A stretch of 32,490 nucleotides of DNA from Ectocarpus siliculosus (taxonomy: Eukaryota > Sar > Phaeophyceae > Ectocarpales > Ectocarpaceae), in NCBI GenBank assembly GCA_000310025.1, contig FN649749.1, positions 1,979,014 through 2,011,503 on the forward strand, given 5' to 3'. A program made the position numbers and the translations under genes. Positions 1 to 10,280 of this stretch are shown one piece after another. The notes below the pieces were generated by a model. The model was not told the DNA's origin. It was given only the letters and a program-made list of their open reading frames with translations, and did not search any database. Each line of letters starts with the position of its first letter. The stretch's first letter is position 1.

Positions 1-13
1 TAAACGTAAGGGT

Positions 14-29
14 GGGGGGGGGGGGGGGG
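14..29. repeat. poly-G run at the left edge
   Basis: An uninterrupted run of 16 G residues. A similar 20-G run closes the window at its right end. Such tracts can form G-quadruplexes and are frequent assembly break or collapse points, so the true length is uncertain. Confidence 0.9.
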
Positions 30-303
30 CGGAGACGCGCACTTGCTGGCCCGTCGAAAGATGAAAAAACAGGAGTCATTCACGTTGACCTTCACATGTC
101 ATCTCCACTAATCCTTCTCGACACCGTGCTACAGCATAACAGCCTGCTCTTCATACTTGGTAATGCGGCGGTGATACGCGGGCAAGATCGATGTACGCCT
201 CTGGGGGACAGGGGGGCGCGGAGGCGAGGTTTGTCCCATGGGACGATGCATTTTTCCCTCCACGACAAGGCAGCGAGAAATTAAGTGTTGCGACATCCCT
301 CAC

Positions 304-1989
304 CTGGAGGTCCTTCATCGAAATCAGGCAGGCGTCGTTCGGTCGAAGGCGCCCCATCGCGATGTACATGTAAATGCGGTCCACCGACACGGTCTCGAAC
401 GACTCATCGGCCCTGGCCCCATACGAAACGCAAAAAAAAAAAAAAAAGGAAAAAAAAAGGAGTGTACAGCAGCGGGGGGGGAATGCACATCAGCGGGGCG
501 CACTCACTCATGTTTTGCATGTCTTAGCGGATAGGTCGTTGACCACGCGTCCTCGACTGGACGGAGCATTGTTGCCACAGGACCGATCACCGATGGCCGA
601 ATTGTTATTTGTAAGAGCCTGATGTACGTAGGAGTGTCCAAGGAGAGTGTAATGGTGGGGGCCTGGGGGCGTCGGCATGTTGGCACGCGCGTTTACCCTC
701 ATTTCGCGTTCCTACATCCGTAGGCTAACCTTTTTGCATGTTGCTTCCTCGTGTCTGTGTGTGCGTTTTTCGCTCGCGTTTGTTGCCAAATTTCAATTCG
801 CTTGTGTGCCAATTCAGCGACACCGGGCCTTCCGCAGGACAACCAAAGCTCGCACGAGGTGACATTCGCGGCCAAACAGCAGTAGTCGGGTCCCAATCGA
901 GTGCGTACTTCTACTTGGCGAGGTGCCCTGCTTCGCAGTCAAGTGGCACACAAATGCCGTCGTGTGTGTGTGTGTGTGTGTGTGCCAGTGCTAACGATGG
1001 ATTTCGACCAAAATGAAGCGACCGACGCGTTGCTTTCGCTCGACACTGAGGACGGCGACAGCAGCTCCATCGTCGTGCATATATGAATGGTGCGGTTTGA
1101 GTAGTCAAAGATAAGGCCGCGGTGGTGGGTCGGATACACCAAGATACGCCGAAGACTTGTGTTCTCTCTGCTTCTATCAACAACAGCTGCTGTGCGTACA
1201 GCTGCAGGTGCTCGTTGCCAAGAAGTTGGGAGACAACGGCCAACATTGCTCAATTTCCGCGTTTTGAGGCAGAAAGGGCTCACTTGTGGGTAGGTTGCAC
1301 GCGCAGTCGCAACAGCGAGTAGAAGGGGAACCAGGCACACACCGGCGCTGGGAAGATGGCCACCAAACAGCATACTGACTGTCGGAGTCGCGGTACTGTT
1401 TCGTACGCACAACAGCGGTGTAGACTAACGCAACAGGCAATAGAGCGTGTGCATAAGAATCTGTTGCACAATTTGTATTGAAGCAACAGCGAGTTCAAAC
1501 ATCAACGCCGCCATGCGAGCTCATGCATGTCATAATCCACTGGAGGCCACAGCGAGTCCGGTCATGGTACAGAACATGCATACAAGTAGTGTGGTGAGCG
1601 TACACATGCTGCTTTTTCCTCCCCTCAGCACGTGCCTCTCTCGCGTGTTCGACGCTTGCTCACCCATTCTTGAACCCACGCTTGGGAATCCTTCGGTGGA
1701 AAGGAGTCTGGCCTCCCTCGAACCCTATCCTCTTAGTCCCCTTGCGCGCCTTGGAGCCCTTGTGCCCCTTGCCGCACGTCTTCCCAGTGCCCGAGCCGTT
1801 GCCCCTGCCAACGCGCTTGCGATCTCTCCTGGCCCCATCGTTTGGAGCAAGGTTGTTGAGCCTCAAGGGCGGCGCGAACGAGGCAGCAGCTGCCGCGCTG
1901 AGCCCACGGAAGGAGAGCAACGACCCCGGTGATGAGAGCGCACCCTTGGAACAAAGAGCTGCCGAGCAGCGAGCAAGCAGCGTCGCCAT
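304..1989 (-). CDS. mrpl15: mitochondrial ribosomal protein L15 (uL15m), 5' part, two exons
   Basis: Component of the large subunit of the mitochondrial ribosome, encoded in the nucleus. Exon 1 is 1989-1664 and exon 2 is 412-304. Exon 1 starts at ATG 1989 and gives 108 residues. The first ~40 are Ala/Ser/Leu/Arg-rich without acids, as in a mitochondrial presequence. Then come [14 protein letters not shown], the Gly/Lys-rich [20 protein letters not shown] block and [17 protein letters not shown], all diagnostic of uL15. It ends at donor GG|GTGAGC (phase 2). Exon 2 begins after CCAG|GG, which restores Gly, and encodes [19 protein letters not shown] followed by SMKDLQ, then donor CAG|GTGAGG (phase 0). 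That segment matches the mitochondrial L15 pattern (GRIDP then a DL block), arguing against a plastid copy. The C-terminal part is not visible and should lie left of the window. An in-frame upstream ATG at 2046 would add 19 residues; I prefer 1989 because it starts the presequence-like stretch. The intron is 1,251 bp. Confidence 0.92.
502..572 (+). repeat. dispersed repeat, copy 1 (paired with 17247-17315)
   Basis: The segment containing CTCATGTTTTGCATG, then GACCACGCGTCCTCGA and GGACGGA, recurs at 17247-17315 in the same orientation. Both copies follow a G-rich tract. This copy lies inside the intron of the L15 gene. The family is not recognised; it looks like the degraded end of a mobile or repetitive element. 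Confidence 0.7.
962..984. repeat. (GT)n microsatellite
   Basis: About 11 GT dinucleotides in the intron of the L15 gene. Confidence 0.9.
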
Positions 1990-3577
1990 GCCCACGAAAT
2001 GGGCGCCACTATTAAATAGCTGGCGGCTGGCGGCGCTGCGCGGCACAATTTGGCTCAGAAACCATAGGTAGGGATAATCTGGGCTATTATATTTTTTTTT
2101 GCGAAAGCCGCAGAATCATTGCGTGGTATCCCTACCCCGTGTGCTTCCCTCTACAATTGTCCGATCTGCGGGGACTCGGACCCTACCACCGCAAGTGGTA
2201 CAGGTACCTCTCACCACCGGACCAGTCAGCAGTACATGGATTTTAGAAGGTGCTGAGCAGAGGTCGGGGCGTTTTTCTCGTATATGCTCACACTTCACAC
2301 AACAATAGAGACAGACGTGAGACGTTGTGTTCGGAAATGGACCCCTTGTATGTAACCCCCCGCCAAAGATATTTTTGAAGTCGAAGTCCCACAGCCGTAC
2401 TCAGCGTGCATGCGCTCGTGCGCTCTACTTTGCGTGCAAAGAGATGTTACACTTTGACTTTCCACCCCCTCCGTCTTGCTTTCGTCGTGTCGGGGTGCAC
2501 CACAGGTTGTTGCAGCATGCAGCAAAATTTCGCTGGGAGACGTTGAAAATACGAAATACAGCAGCAGCAAGTAAGTAGTGGGGGGCCAAGTGTAGCGGCC
2601 CCCACCTACAGCAGTGTCACGACGAGATGTTGCCGCTATAAAAGGCAGTTCGCTAAACCGAACTACCAGTTATATTGCTGTTATACTACCGGGGGTGCGG
2701 CGGTGCGACGTGGTTTTGTGGTCACTAAACAGGGCATGGCGCTAAACAGGGACAAACCGCCCCCCCCACCGTAAGCAGTTCTGCGGCTGAGAACGCATAA
2801 TAATAACCGTGTAGAGACGCAAAGCCTCCGCCTTGTGTGCCCTTTTCGATTGGCGATCTCCGCATACACTATAATATTGCTTTTTTATCCCTCTGGCGTT
2901 GCTGTTGTCAGCAGCCACAACTCGACAAAGATGGAGCACGCCACTACTTGCTACAATACACGATACCAGACGAGATACTTGAACACGATACAGAAGCAGC
3001 GACCTTCCCGTCATTTCTGCACGCTCGGCCAGAGATTTCGAGACCACCGTCTGCCTTCTGCTCGGAGAGACTAACCCAACCGTGTCGCCTTCTGGAAAAC
3101 ATGACAAAAAACAGCTGGCAACTACAAAGAAGAACGGAAAAACCTCTGCAACACAAGAATGCCAGGCCGCCCCGTCCTCGTCAGCAGTACAAGCCCACGC
3201 CTATCGTTTCAGGAGTTCAAGAGGCATTCCCATCTCCCCCCTCTCCCCCCTCTCCCGGTCTCTCTGGTTCTTACTCCATGTTCAACTAGAGACTTTTCAT
3301 TGAGCGATGGGCTTTTGCTCGTGCTCGGTGGTTGCTGGTACATACTGCTGCGGCCACAGACACTACACCGGTACAGCATCATTCGTCTAGAAGCACTCCC
3401 TCCGACAACAGAGCAATCGAAAACCACTACAAGGCCGCTACCCACCCCCACCATCTGCCGTTTCGACCGAACCGGCACCGTTTCTATGTGTCGCCGTTCT
3501 TTGTGGCCCATCCCTTCCCTGCACGCGGTTCTTAACCCAGTTTTTCTAAAAACATTTTATGATCATGTTGTAAAATT
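1990..3577. other. intergenic stretch between L15 and the helicase exons
   Basis: Holds the presumed upstream region of the minus-strand L15 gene, with a T-rich TATATT tract near 2087-2100. A plus-strand TATAAAAG lies at 2637-2644. About 200 bp after that is a 150-codon plus-strand ORF (2837-3289) that starts MPFSIGDLRIHY, ends Pro/Ser-rich and resembles no family I know. I cannot tell whether the TATAAAAG and this ORF form a small gene or are chance. One TACAGCAG motif occurs at 2607. Confidence 0.4.
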
Positions 3578-4307
3578 TTAAGTTGCTGCTTGCATGTACG
3601 TGCTTGTCTCGATCGTGTCCGGCAGCTCGGGGATGTCCACCTCGAAGCGGGACTGCACTTCCTCCAGCTTCTTGGCGTCAGACTCCGTCGATACGAACGA
3701 AATAGACAGGCCCTTGGTGCCGAATCTGTCGAACGGAAAGAGGGAGACACACAGAGAGAGCGAGTGTTTGCGTGATACAGATAGAACAACGAATTGTTGA
3801 GCGCAAAAGATACAGCGACAAACATCGGCCTGATCGGTACTGCAAGCTGTTGGCAGTATACACACTTCGATAAATGAGGAGAAAAAAAAAAGACGCATGT
3901 GTCACGGCCTTGCGGCAGTCAACATCGGCTTGAAGAAAAACTGATGCCACACCTACACACACCATTGGTGCCGTTCGAAAAACGCGTACTACAACTAGGA
4001 CCACGCTGGCCCTGTGCTACTGATTTCATTATTTAATATATGCCACTCCCGGCCGTCCATTGCGGCTTACTCTCACAGACAAGGTCCGATCCAGACTCCC
4101 TGCTGAAAACAAAAAAGAAGCCGGTTCTATTCTCACCGTCCTGCGCGGCCCACACGGTGGAGGTACTGGTCCGAGCCGTCGTCGCCGTCGGGGAAGTCGT
4201 AGTTCACCACGATGTTCACGCTCTCGATGTCGATGCCGCGGCCGAAGAGGTCGGTGGCCACCAGGATGCGCTTCTCGAAGTTCTTAATCTGCTTGTAGCG
4301 GTTTGTC
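3578..4307 (-). CDS. UAP56/DDX39-type DEAD-box RNA helicase, last two exons only
   Basis: C-terminal end of an ATP-dependent RNA helicase of the UAP56/Sub2/DDX39 group, which acts in spliceosome assembly and in mRNA export through the TREX complex in the nucleus. The penultimate exon is 4307-4137 (acceptor CTACAG|GAC, donor GACG|GTGAGA). It carries motif V as [15 protein letters not shown] and motif VI as [10 protein letters not shown]. The last exon is 3725-3578 (acceptor CGACAG|ATT). It continues [20 protein letters not shown], then [10 protein letters not shown], and stops with TAA. The phases join to restore Arg before FGTKG. The FGTKGL and ELP tail features separate UAP56 from other DEAD-box proteins. 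Compared with animal or plant UAP56, the loop before motif VI ([13 protein letters not shown]) is about three residues longer. The intron is 411 bp. Motifs Q to IV are not found upstream on this strand, so this is either a fragment or a gene interrupted by rearrangement or misassembly. Confidence 0.85.
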
Positions 4308-4365
4308 CTGTAGGGAATGCGACAACAAATATTTACAGGATGAGGCCGGCGTAGAGTTGAGCTAC

Positions 4366-4436
4366 ATGCGCTCGGCACTTCTTGTTGAACTGCTTCTTGT
4401 TAATAGCGGTTTGTCCCGCAGGGCATGCCACAACTA
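4366..4436 (-). pseudogene. dead tandem copy of the helicase exon start
   Basis: About 117 bp upstream (in gene orientation) of the real exon lies a diverged copy of its acceptor region and first ~40 coding bases. Both contain GGACAAACCGCTA preceded by a GTTGT-GCAT-CCCT stretch. In this copy the acceptor CTACAG has become CTGCGG, and the reading frame hits TAA two codons after the matching Arg-Tyr. It can be neither spliced nor translated like the real exon. Inferred origin: a local tandem duplication followed by decay. Confidence 0.65.
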
Positions 4437-4946
4437 GAGGGTGTACGCAAAACTGAGCTACGAGGCCTTGGGGCAGAAAACTCTTATGCAGATAAATAGA
4501 CACGACGTCGTTCTACACATGCACCACGTAGTGTGACATAACAAGAAGTCATATCCTTTGCACCATCTTTGAAGGACTGGTGTACCACCCACAGACGTAC
4601 CAACGACTTGTTTTGCGGTGCTTGACTTGGCATCAGTCTGTTCCCTGCGTGTTGTTTGTCTGCCATCCCTCCCCCCCTTGCCTCTTACCCCCTTCCCGTG
4701 TCACGTCCTTCGGTTCCATAAAGTTAGCACCTTGCAAATAATGGTATGTTCGTTCGGCCCTCATCCCCCCACCCAGAAATGTTTTCGTCTCACACGCAGT
4801 CATTGCGTATTCAATTACTGATGGATCAACTCGGGCAGTTTGATTGCCAAGTTTATCATAAACATGCAACTACACACGTATGGATGCCAAGAAAACGGAG
4901 CACGTGTGATGCGCACGGGGGGGGCATCTATCTGTGCATTGCTCAC

Positions 4947-5043
4947 CGGAAGCCGATCATGTACGCCACGTCATGCTCCATGAACACCCGGCGCGGTCCC
5001 TTGGGGTTCAAGCCATCAGGCGCGCGGGGGGGGCCGCAGAGAA
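4947..5043 (-). CDS. putative exon, unknown protein (ends ...EHDVAYMIGF)
   Basis: In minus frame this segment reads about 31 residues including GLNPKGPRRVFMEHDVAYMI. It is bounded by a plausible acceptor AATAG|TTC at 5044 and a good donor TTCCG|GTGAGC after 4947 (phase 2). Without splicing a TGA follows at once. The amino-acid make-up is protein-like, but I do not recognise the family. The donor phase would allow splicing to the helicase exon at 4307, restoring the Arg in front of TNRYKQ. Whether that join happens is unknown; it could equally be an exon of a separate gene overlapping the region. Confidence 0.4.
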
Positions 5044-5164
5044 CTATTCAACAAGCTGATACCTTGCCGTGTAGGACGTTATTGCCCAGCGGATGGGCAC
5101 GCGGCGGGGGGTTGGTGCGGGTGACGGTGATCCACAAACACAAGAAGAAAAGAAAAACGAGGAG

Positions 5165-5270
5165 AAACTGAACCCCAAGCTGGCTGTTTTCATATTTGTT
5201 GATGATTGTTGGTTTCTTTGCATGCAATCGATCACGGTCTTGAGATAGTACGGATCAACCTTCGGTTGTC
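5165..5270 (-). CDS. putative exon, unknown protein (VDPYYLKTVIDCMQRN)
   Basis: Acceptor GTGCAG|GACAAC at 5271. Its first two bases complete a Gly codon left by the exon ending at 5502, so the two are phase-compatible. The reading is QPKVDPYYLKTVIDCMQRN, then Gln/Ser/Asn residues. The 3' end is not settled: no strong donor is visible before a pyrimidine-rich stretch near 5165. Function not recognised. Confidence 0.45.
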
Positions 5271-5501
5271 CTGCACCTATCAAAATGGTGAGAGCCAGAC
5301 CAAACGGCGTTTGAAACAGCGTAAGAATTAGCACTGAGGAACAACGCTGCAAGATTATTTTCAATAATTTTTTTACAAGGGCGTGGCAGAACACAAATAT
5401 TTGTGGAGGACGGCATGTTGTGGGCTCTGCCGGTACGTGGCAGTATGGCAGTACCAAAAACATAATCCATCCCTGTTACGACGCCTACTGTCTGTACATA
5501 C

Positions 5502-6470
5502 CTGTGATTTTCTGCATCGCAGCACACTTGGGAGTGATGAAGAGACTGTCGAACGGGAACACGCCTGGACCTCCCTTTGGTGCTTTCACACCGCCGGCAT
5601 GGTGGACGATGTTCTTGTCGATCGTCTTCTTCAGTTGGTCGATGAAAGCGAGCTGCGCAGGCGACACCCGGTCGCTGTCATCGGCACCACTTGCCCCCCC
5701 CTCCACCTCGGGGGGTCCTGCCCCGCCACCTCCTCCGGCGCCGTGACCTCCAACCGCTCCTCCTCTCGGTTGCTGTTCTCCGCGCACTCCAGCTCCTCCA
5801 GTCCCCTCCCCGCGCCCACCCCGCTCGCACAGGTTGGCGGCTTCCACGGCCTTGACGTACGCCGGTAACTGGTGCTGCTGGTGTTGACGCACTCGCGCCC
5901 ACTGCTGTCGCCGCCACGACTGCGTCTGCTGCTGCTGCCAGCTCTGCTGCTGTTGCTACCCCTCCAGCTCCTTGTTGCGGCGGCGGTGGTGGTGGGGCTG
6001 CTGCTCCCCCTTGCGAAGAAGCATGGCGAGCTTTTCCCTTCCCTTTACTCGACCCTCGCGGTTGTTGTTGAGGTGGTGCTGCGGGTCGTGGCGCTCCTTC
6101 ATGACCCGGTCCGCTGCTGCTGCAGTTGGGCGATCCACCAGCAGCGTTTCTGGCATCTGTGCTGCTCTCCCCGACGCCCTGACCTTCATTTGAACTCACA
6201 TTGTTTCCCTCCCCACCCTGAGCACCACCTACTCGTGGGCGCTTCGAGGTCGACCCTCCTGACAGCCACGACTGCATGCCTCGCGCCTGCTGTGCGATGT
6301 CTCTTGCAGGCTGCTGTCTTTTCTGATTGTGTCCTCGCGCCGGGTCTTTTGGACCCGGGTCCGGGCCTCGACCCTTCGTTGCGGCCCATGGCGGTGGGTG
6401 CTGCTCCCACGGGGGTGGGTGGTATGCGCGTGGGTTCGCGTGGCGCGTAGGTGAGCTTGCGGTAGCATTG
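5502..6470 (-). CDS. putative long exon(s), Gly/Pro/Ala/Gln-rich protein with a conserved-looking tail
   Basis: Minus-strand open reading begins after TACTGCAG at 6471 and reads Pro/Gly/Ser-rich, low-complexity sequence (for example PPPWEQHPPPW, SKRPRVGGAQGGEGN, PPPPPPQQ). Near 5955-5850 the coding frame changes. Below it a second frame reads LPAYVKAVEAANLCERGG, a Gly-rich stretch, then QLAFIDQLKKTIDKNIVHHA and GVFPFDSLFITPKCAAMQ, and ends at a clean donor CACAG|GTATGT (phase 1). The switch could be a very short intron (GTAGCAAC near 5958 to one of several in-phase CAG acceptors, about 80 bp) or a single-base indel in a CAG-rich tract. Predicted mostly disordered with one ordered C-terminal segment. 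Family not recognised; a nuclear regulatory protein is only a guess from composition. Confidence 0.5.
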
Positions 6471-6780
6471 CTGCAGTACAGCAGTGCAGTCGGCACAAAA
6501 AGCGCGGGTCAACCACCTCGTGCTACCCTAACCCGCCAATCACGAGCTGTCGTTTTTAAGTCGTTTTTAAGAATCAGTCCGGAAGGACCTGCTTTGGACC
6601 AATGGAATTGCGTCGTTTTTAAGAAATCATCCCTACCCATCGTCCCTGATTTGACCCAACAAGGGACTCCGCAACTACGAAACTGATGGTGAGGGGGAGC
6701 ACAACCCCCCCGCCGCATGATGCATCTCGTCTTTATTATGTGACTCACGATCTGCGGTGTAGCAGTGTAGACTACCGTGC

Positions 6781-6810
<30 letters not shown>
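6781..6810. repeat. (CT)n microsatellite
   Basis: About 15 CT dinucleotides in a non-coding stretch. Confidence 0.95.
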
Positions 6811-6812
<2 letters not shown>

Positions 6813-6819
6813 CTCTTTA

Positions 6820-9198
6820 ATTAACGCACACCACGCATGACCGAATCTGCGGCGCTATCGCGACCTCCACGTTTCAAACGCACGGCGTGGTGTACGCGAT
6901 GGTGGAACATTTCATGGTTCAAAATCTTGAAATCTGAATCTTCCCAGCAACGGCAGTTTGCAATGTAGGATGCCCACCACCCCCCACCCCCCACTACATG
7001 TAGGCGGCTGCGGTACAGCCGCGCACACAAGGCGGCTACTACCGGTTCGCCACGTTGTGCGTGCATCATCCTGTGGTAGTTAATTCTGGTGCACACACGT
7101 TGCAAGGTCGTTGCCTCTCTGTGCCAGATGCGCGCATCTGGTGCGTGTCGATGCCTGAGACTATTTAGTGCGTGTGTATCCACTCGATAGATGAATCCAA
7201 TCCGCCCGGAGGAAGGTGACACCGAGAGCAAAAATATCCATCTTGACACACCAGTCGATGCACGAAAAGGTGGGTACTGGATGTCTCAATTGTATTCGCT
7301 GCCATCGGCATGCGGGTCGCTTGCCTACCCGCATATATGTCAAATGTGCCGGTTGATCGAACGTCGTCTGTTGGTTCAGCAGCAGCGGCAACTACAGTAC
7401 TACAGCAGTACCCTGCAACAACAGCACAACACGCAGGACCGCACATGCACCTCAAGAGGCGAATACAGACCCCTGGGTTTGGACACACACATGCGTAGCC
7501 CCCTCGGCCGCCTCTCTGGCGTGTGCGTGCATCAAGCGATCAACAACCTGATGACAATACGCCGAACAATAAACGGCAGAAGACACACAAACGACACACG
7601 CACCGCACGTCGCTAGACTGTTACATGCATACACTTGTAGTACCACAACGCGCAACATCCAGCCAAAGGTGAAACAACGGACGTGCGTAAGCACCGTGAA
7701 TCCAAGCTATTACAGGGTAAACACGGCCATACGGGCTAATAAGTACAACATCGGGGCGTGGCTTTGGCCATATCGAGGAACATGATATTACTCTTGTCTT
7801 TACAGACTACAAACGGAGGGACCCGCACCGCTCGCCACCATCTTGTACACAAATCTGCAGGAGAGCACATCATCAGTAGATAGCTCACACCGCAGGCAAG
7901 ACAGCCTTCGCCACACCGTGCCGCCTGAACCGCATTTGTTCGGAAATATAGGGACCATCGAGAAAGTCATGCTACATAGTATTCGGATGGTCCTTGTATT
8001 TCAAAACAAAGTGGAACACACACACTCACGGCTTAGCGCGTTCGATGCAACTCTGACAAATCGAATTTGCTTTCCTAGAGCTCGGCATCGCTGCAACAAC
8101 ATCAAAAGACCGCGAACAGATCGGCGAAACACCAAACTACGTGACAGCCTTGTACCGCACCGTGCGAAGAATAAAACAGAGGTCTAAACGACACAAAAAC
8201 TCCAATACCACAGGACGCCTACACCGCACAGGCATGATCAACCAACAAAGGTCAACCAAAATTCAGACAAGTCCTACATCAACAAATAAAAAGTATGTAC
8301 GATAAGCGGCATGAGGTTTCCATGCAGGCACGCATGCATCCACCATGGCCGGGGTACGGGTGCATGAAAAGGAGCAGCACTCAAAAACAAATCTAGGGCT
8401 TGCAAGCCCGTTATCAAAGGCGAAGTACACGCTCCGAGGTCCCGTACCGCCCACAACAAAGAAGCACAGAGGTTCTAGCGTGCTCCGTCTAGGATATACA
8501 CAAAAATACACACAACACAAAGCGTTAACAACGTCGGCGTAGGAATTAAAAGGTGATTGGTGAGGCATTACACCCACCAGGAAAATTTTGCAAAACGAAG
8601 ACGCACGACCCACACCCTTTTACTGGCAACGGTACACCTTAAGCGGGTACTGCGCAACGGAAACCTTTCCAGCCGGTTTCCCTCCACTCACTCAAAAGAC
8701 TTCAGCACATCCCTTTCGGCTGTGGTTATATCTCGAACGGGCATTATTCTTTCTGTGAGATCATGCACACTTTCTAGAAACCTAAAGCAGTAGACGTGGC
8801 GAGAGAGGATCCTCAGTAAGAACGAATCGATCCCCTCGACAACAGGTGCAAAACTAAAAAGTACAAAAATAAGCTGACCCTAAAACAACGAATTCCCTAC
8901 AAGAACTAATCGGATGCCCCGTACCGGTAAGGTGTTCGCCTGGAGACATGGCCGGACATGTCACCCTCTGTCATGAATCTGCGGATACCCCGTGACGTGA
9001 CAACAGCTTGAGTCGAATCAACCGTTCGCTGCCACGGCGGCTGCATCTACCTCATCGGCCAAGCAGAACTAACCCCCTTGGCGCCGTGCAGGCATAATCC
9101 TGGATGAAATCAGAACGAGGCAAGAGAATAGGCATTCCGAGAAAGCGTCGAGGGGGACACAAATGGAGGGTCAAGATCCAGATGCAGCGCCCGCACTA
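6820..9198. other. about 2.4 kb with no recognisable gene
   Basis: I see only short, unconvincing ORFs here, the longest being 114 to 142 codons with no family resemblance. It holds a TACAGCAG motif at 7401 and a dispersed repeat copy at 8726-8780. It could be a long intron of the minus-strand gene complex or an intergenic region. Confidence 0.4.
8726..8780 (+). repeat. dispersed repeat, copy 1 (paired with 27624-27682)
   Basis: Contains TATATCTCGAACGGGCA, then TTTCTGTG-GAG and a TTTC-TAG-AA end. The same ordered blocks occur at 27624-27682 in intron 1 of the UBL3-like gene. A short diverged dispersed repeat of unknown family. Confidence 0.55.
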
Positions 9199-9200
9199 AA

Positions 9201-9451
9201 GAACTTGGCAGCTACGAACTATACAGTTGAGATCTTGGCAGTTAAGAACTTGGCACTTGAGAACCTGGCAGTTAAGAACTTGGCAGGCAGTTGAGAACCT
9301 GGCAGTTAAGAACTTAAGAAAGCTAAGAACCTGGCAGTTAAGAACTTGGCATGTAAGAGCTTGGCAGTTAAGAACTGGGCAGTTAAGATCTTGGCAGTTG
9401 AGATCTTGGCAGTTGAGATCTTGGCAGTTGAGAACTTGGCAGCTAAGAAGT
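9201..9451 (+). repeat. 15-bp minisatellite, unit TTGGCAGTTAAGAAC
   Basis: Roughly 16 imperfect copies of a 15-bp unit, with GTTGAGATC, GCTAAGAAG and similar variants and a few indels. Because 15 is divisible by three, the plus strand reads as a repeating Leu-Arg-Thr-Trp-Gln pentapeptide and the minus strand as a repeating Ala-Lys-Phe/Ile-Leu/Ser-Thr type. The surrounding reading is short and repeat-driven, so I treat it as a minisatellite rather than a gene. Confidence 0.9.
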
Positions 9452-9550
9452 TCATGCTCAACATTGTATCGAACAGAAGAACTTGACTACCGTCCAGGAG
9501 CCCAACCCTACACACCACCAAAACCAATACAACGGCCATTGGTACACTGG

Positions 9551-9640
9551 TAGCCCACAAGAGGAACTAAGAACCCCAGCCTCGGCCGACGGTATCAAAG
9601 TAGAGGTTCTTAAATGCGGGCACTATCTGCATGGTGGCAG
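9551..9640 (+). repeat. dispersed repeat, copy 1 (paired with 24609-24695)
   Basis: Shares TAGCCCACAAGAGGAAC, CCAGCCTCGGCCGA and TATCAAAGTAGAGGTT in the same order and orientation with 24609-24695. It lies immediately after the 15-bp minisatellite. A degenerate element fragment. Confidence 0.75.
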
Positions 9641-9949
9641 CGCGTGAGGGAGGTCGTCGCACGAGGCATGTGCAAAACCTACATTACAGCTGCACAGGCA
9701 AGTAAAGAATGTTGCCCCTTCGCAAAAAAGTGATGGTTGCACACATTCTCCAATCCACAAAAAAGGCGTCTCCGTCTCCATTTTGAGCCAGCTATGTAGA
9801 TCGTCTTGCGAGAGTGAGCCCTTTGGGCACCGGTAACCATCGCCAAATCCCTTCGCCGAACTGATGTTGCCTACGCGTGTCGCGATGGGATTGGGTGGCT
9901 GCTGCCAAGAAGTTTTGGGAGTTGGTCTCAAGAACCACCACTGGCCTGT

Positions 9950-10242
9950 GGCATGGCCGACGAGAATACTTGTGCCTACTGCGTTGCGTACAGACGAATT
10001 AACGCGTTATTTGGGGACAACAAACGCCCTTCTGTGACGGTTCCGCAGAATCATGAAAACCTCTGAGCCGCTCTCATGTCCGCGCTCGCCGTCCATGGCC
10101 GGCATTATATTTTTGTCTACCGTATACAGACGGATTGACACGTTTGTTTGGTTTGGGGTCAACAAGCCCGTTTCTGCCGCGGCTCCGCAGAAATGTTCTG
10201 GGCCAGTCTCTCACCTTCGCACCCGCGGTCCAGACCCTAGCA
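9950..10242 (+). repeat. tandem duplication, period about 141 bp
   Basis: Two diverged copies. CATGGCCG occurs at about 9953 and 10094; each is followed by a TACAGACG-ATT-ACACG-type block, a TTTGGGG-CAACAA block and a GG-TCCGCAGAA block. They lie just downstream (minus orientation) of the last phase-matched exon at 10281. No coding role is visible. Confidence 0.6.
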
Positions 10243-10280
10243 ACAGAGTTTCATGGCGACCTAGATGGTGCCAGGTCCAC

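Noticed and set aside
151-303. Third exon of the L15 gene near the left edge
   Set aside because: No stretch between 1 and 303 on the minus strand resembles the C-terminal part of mitochondrial L15; the remainder is probably outside the window.
5872-6450. 192-codon plus-strand Leu/Pro-rich ORF
   Set aside because: Opposite strand of a CAG/GGC-rich coding tract; no start context or recognisable domain.
9227-9553. Pentapeptide-repeat protein from the minisatellite
   Set aside because: The open frame is a consequence of the 15-bp unit; no flanking domain or splice context supports translation.
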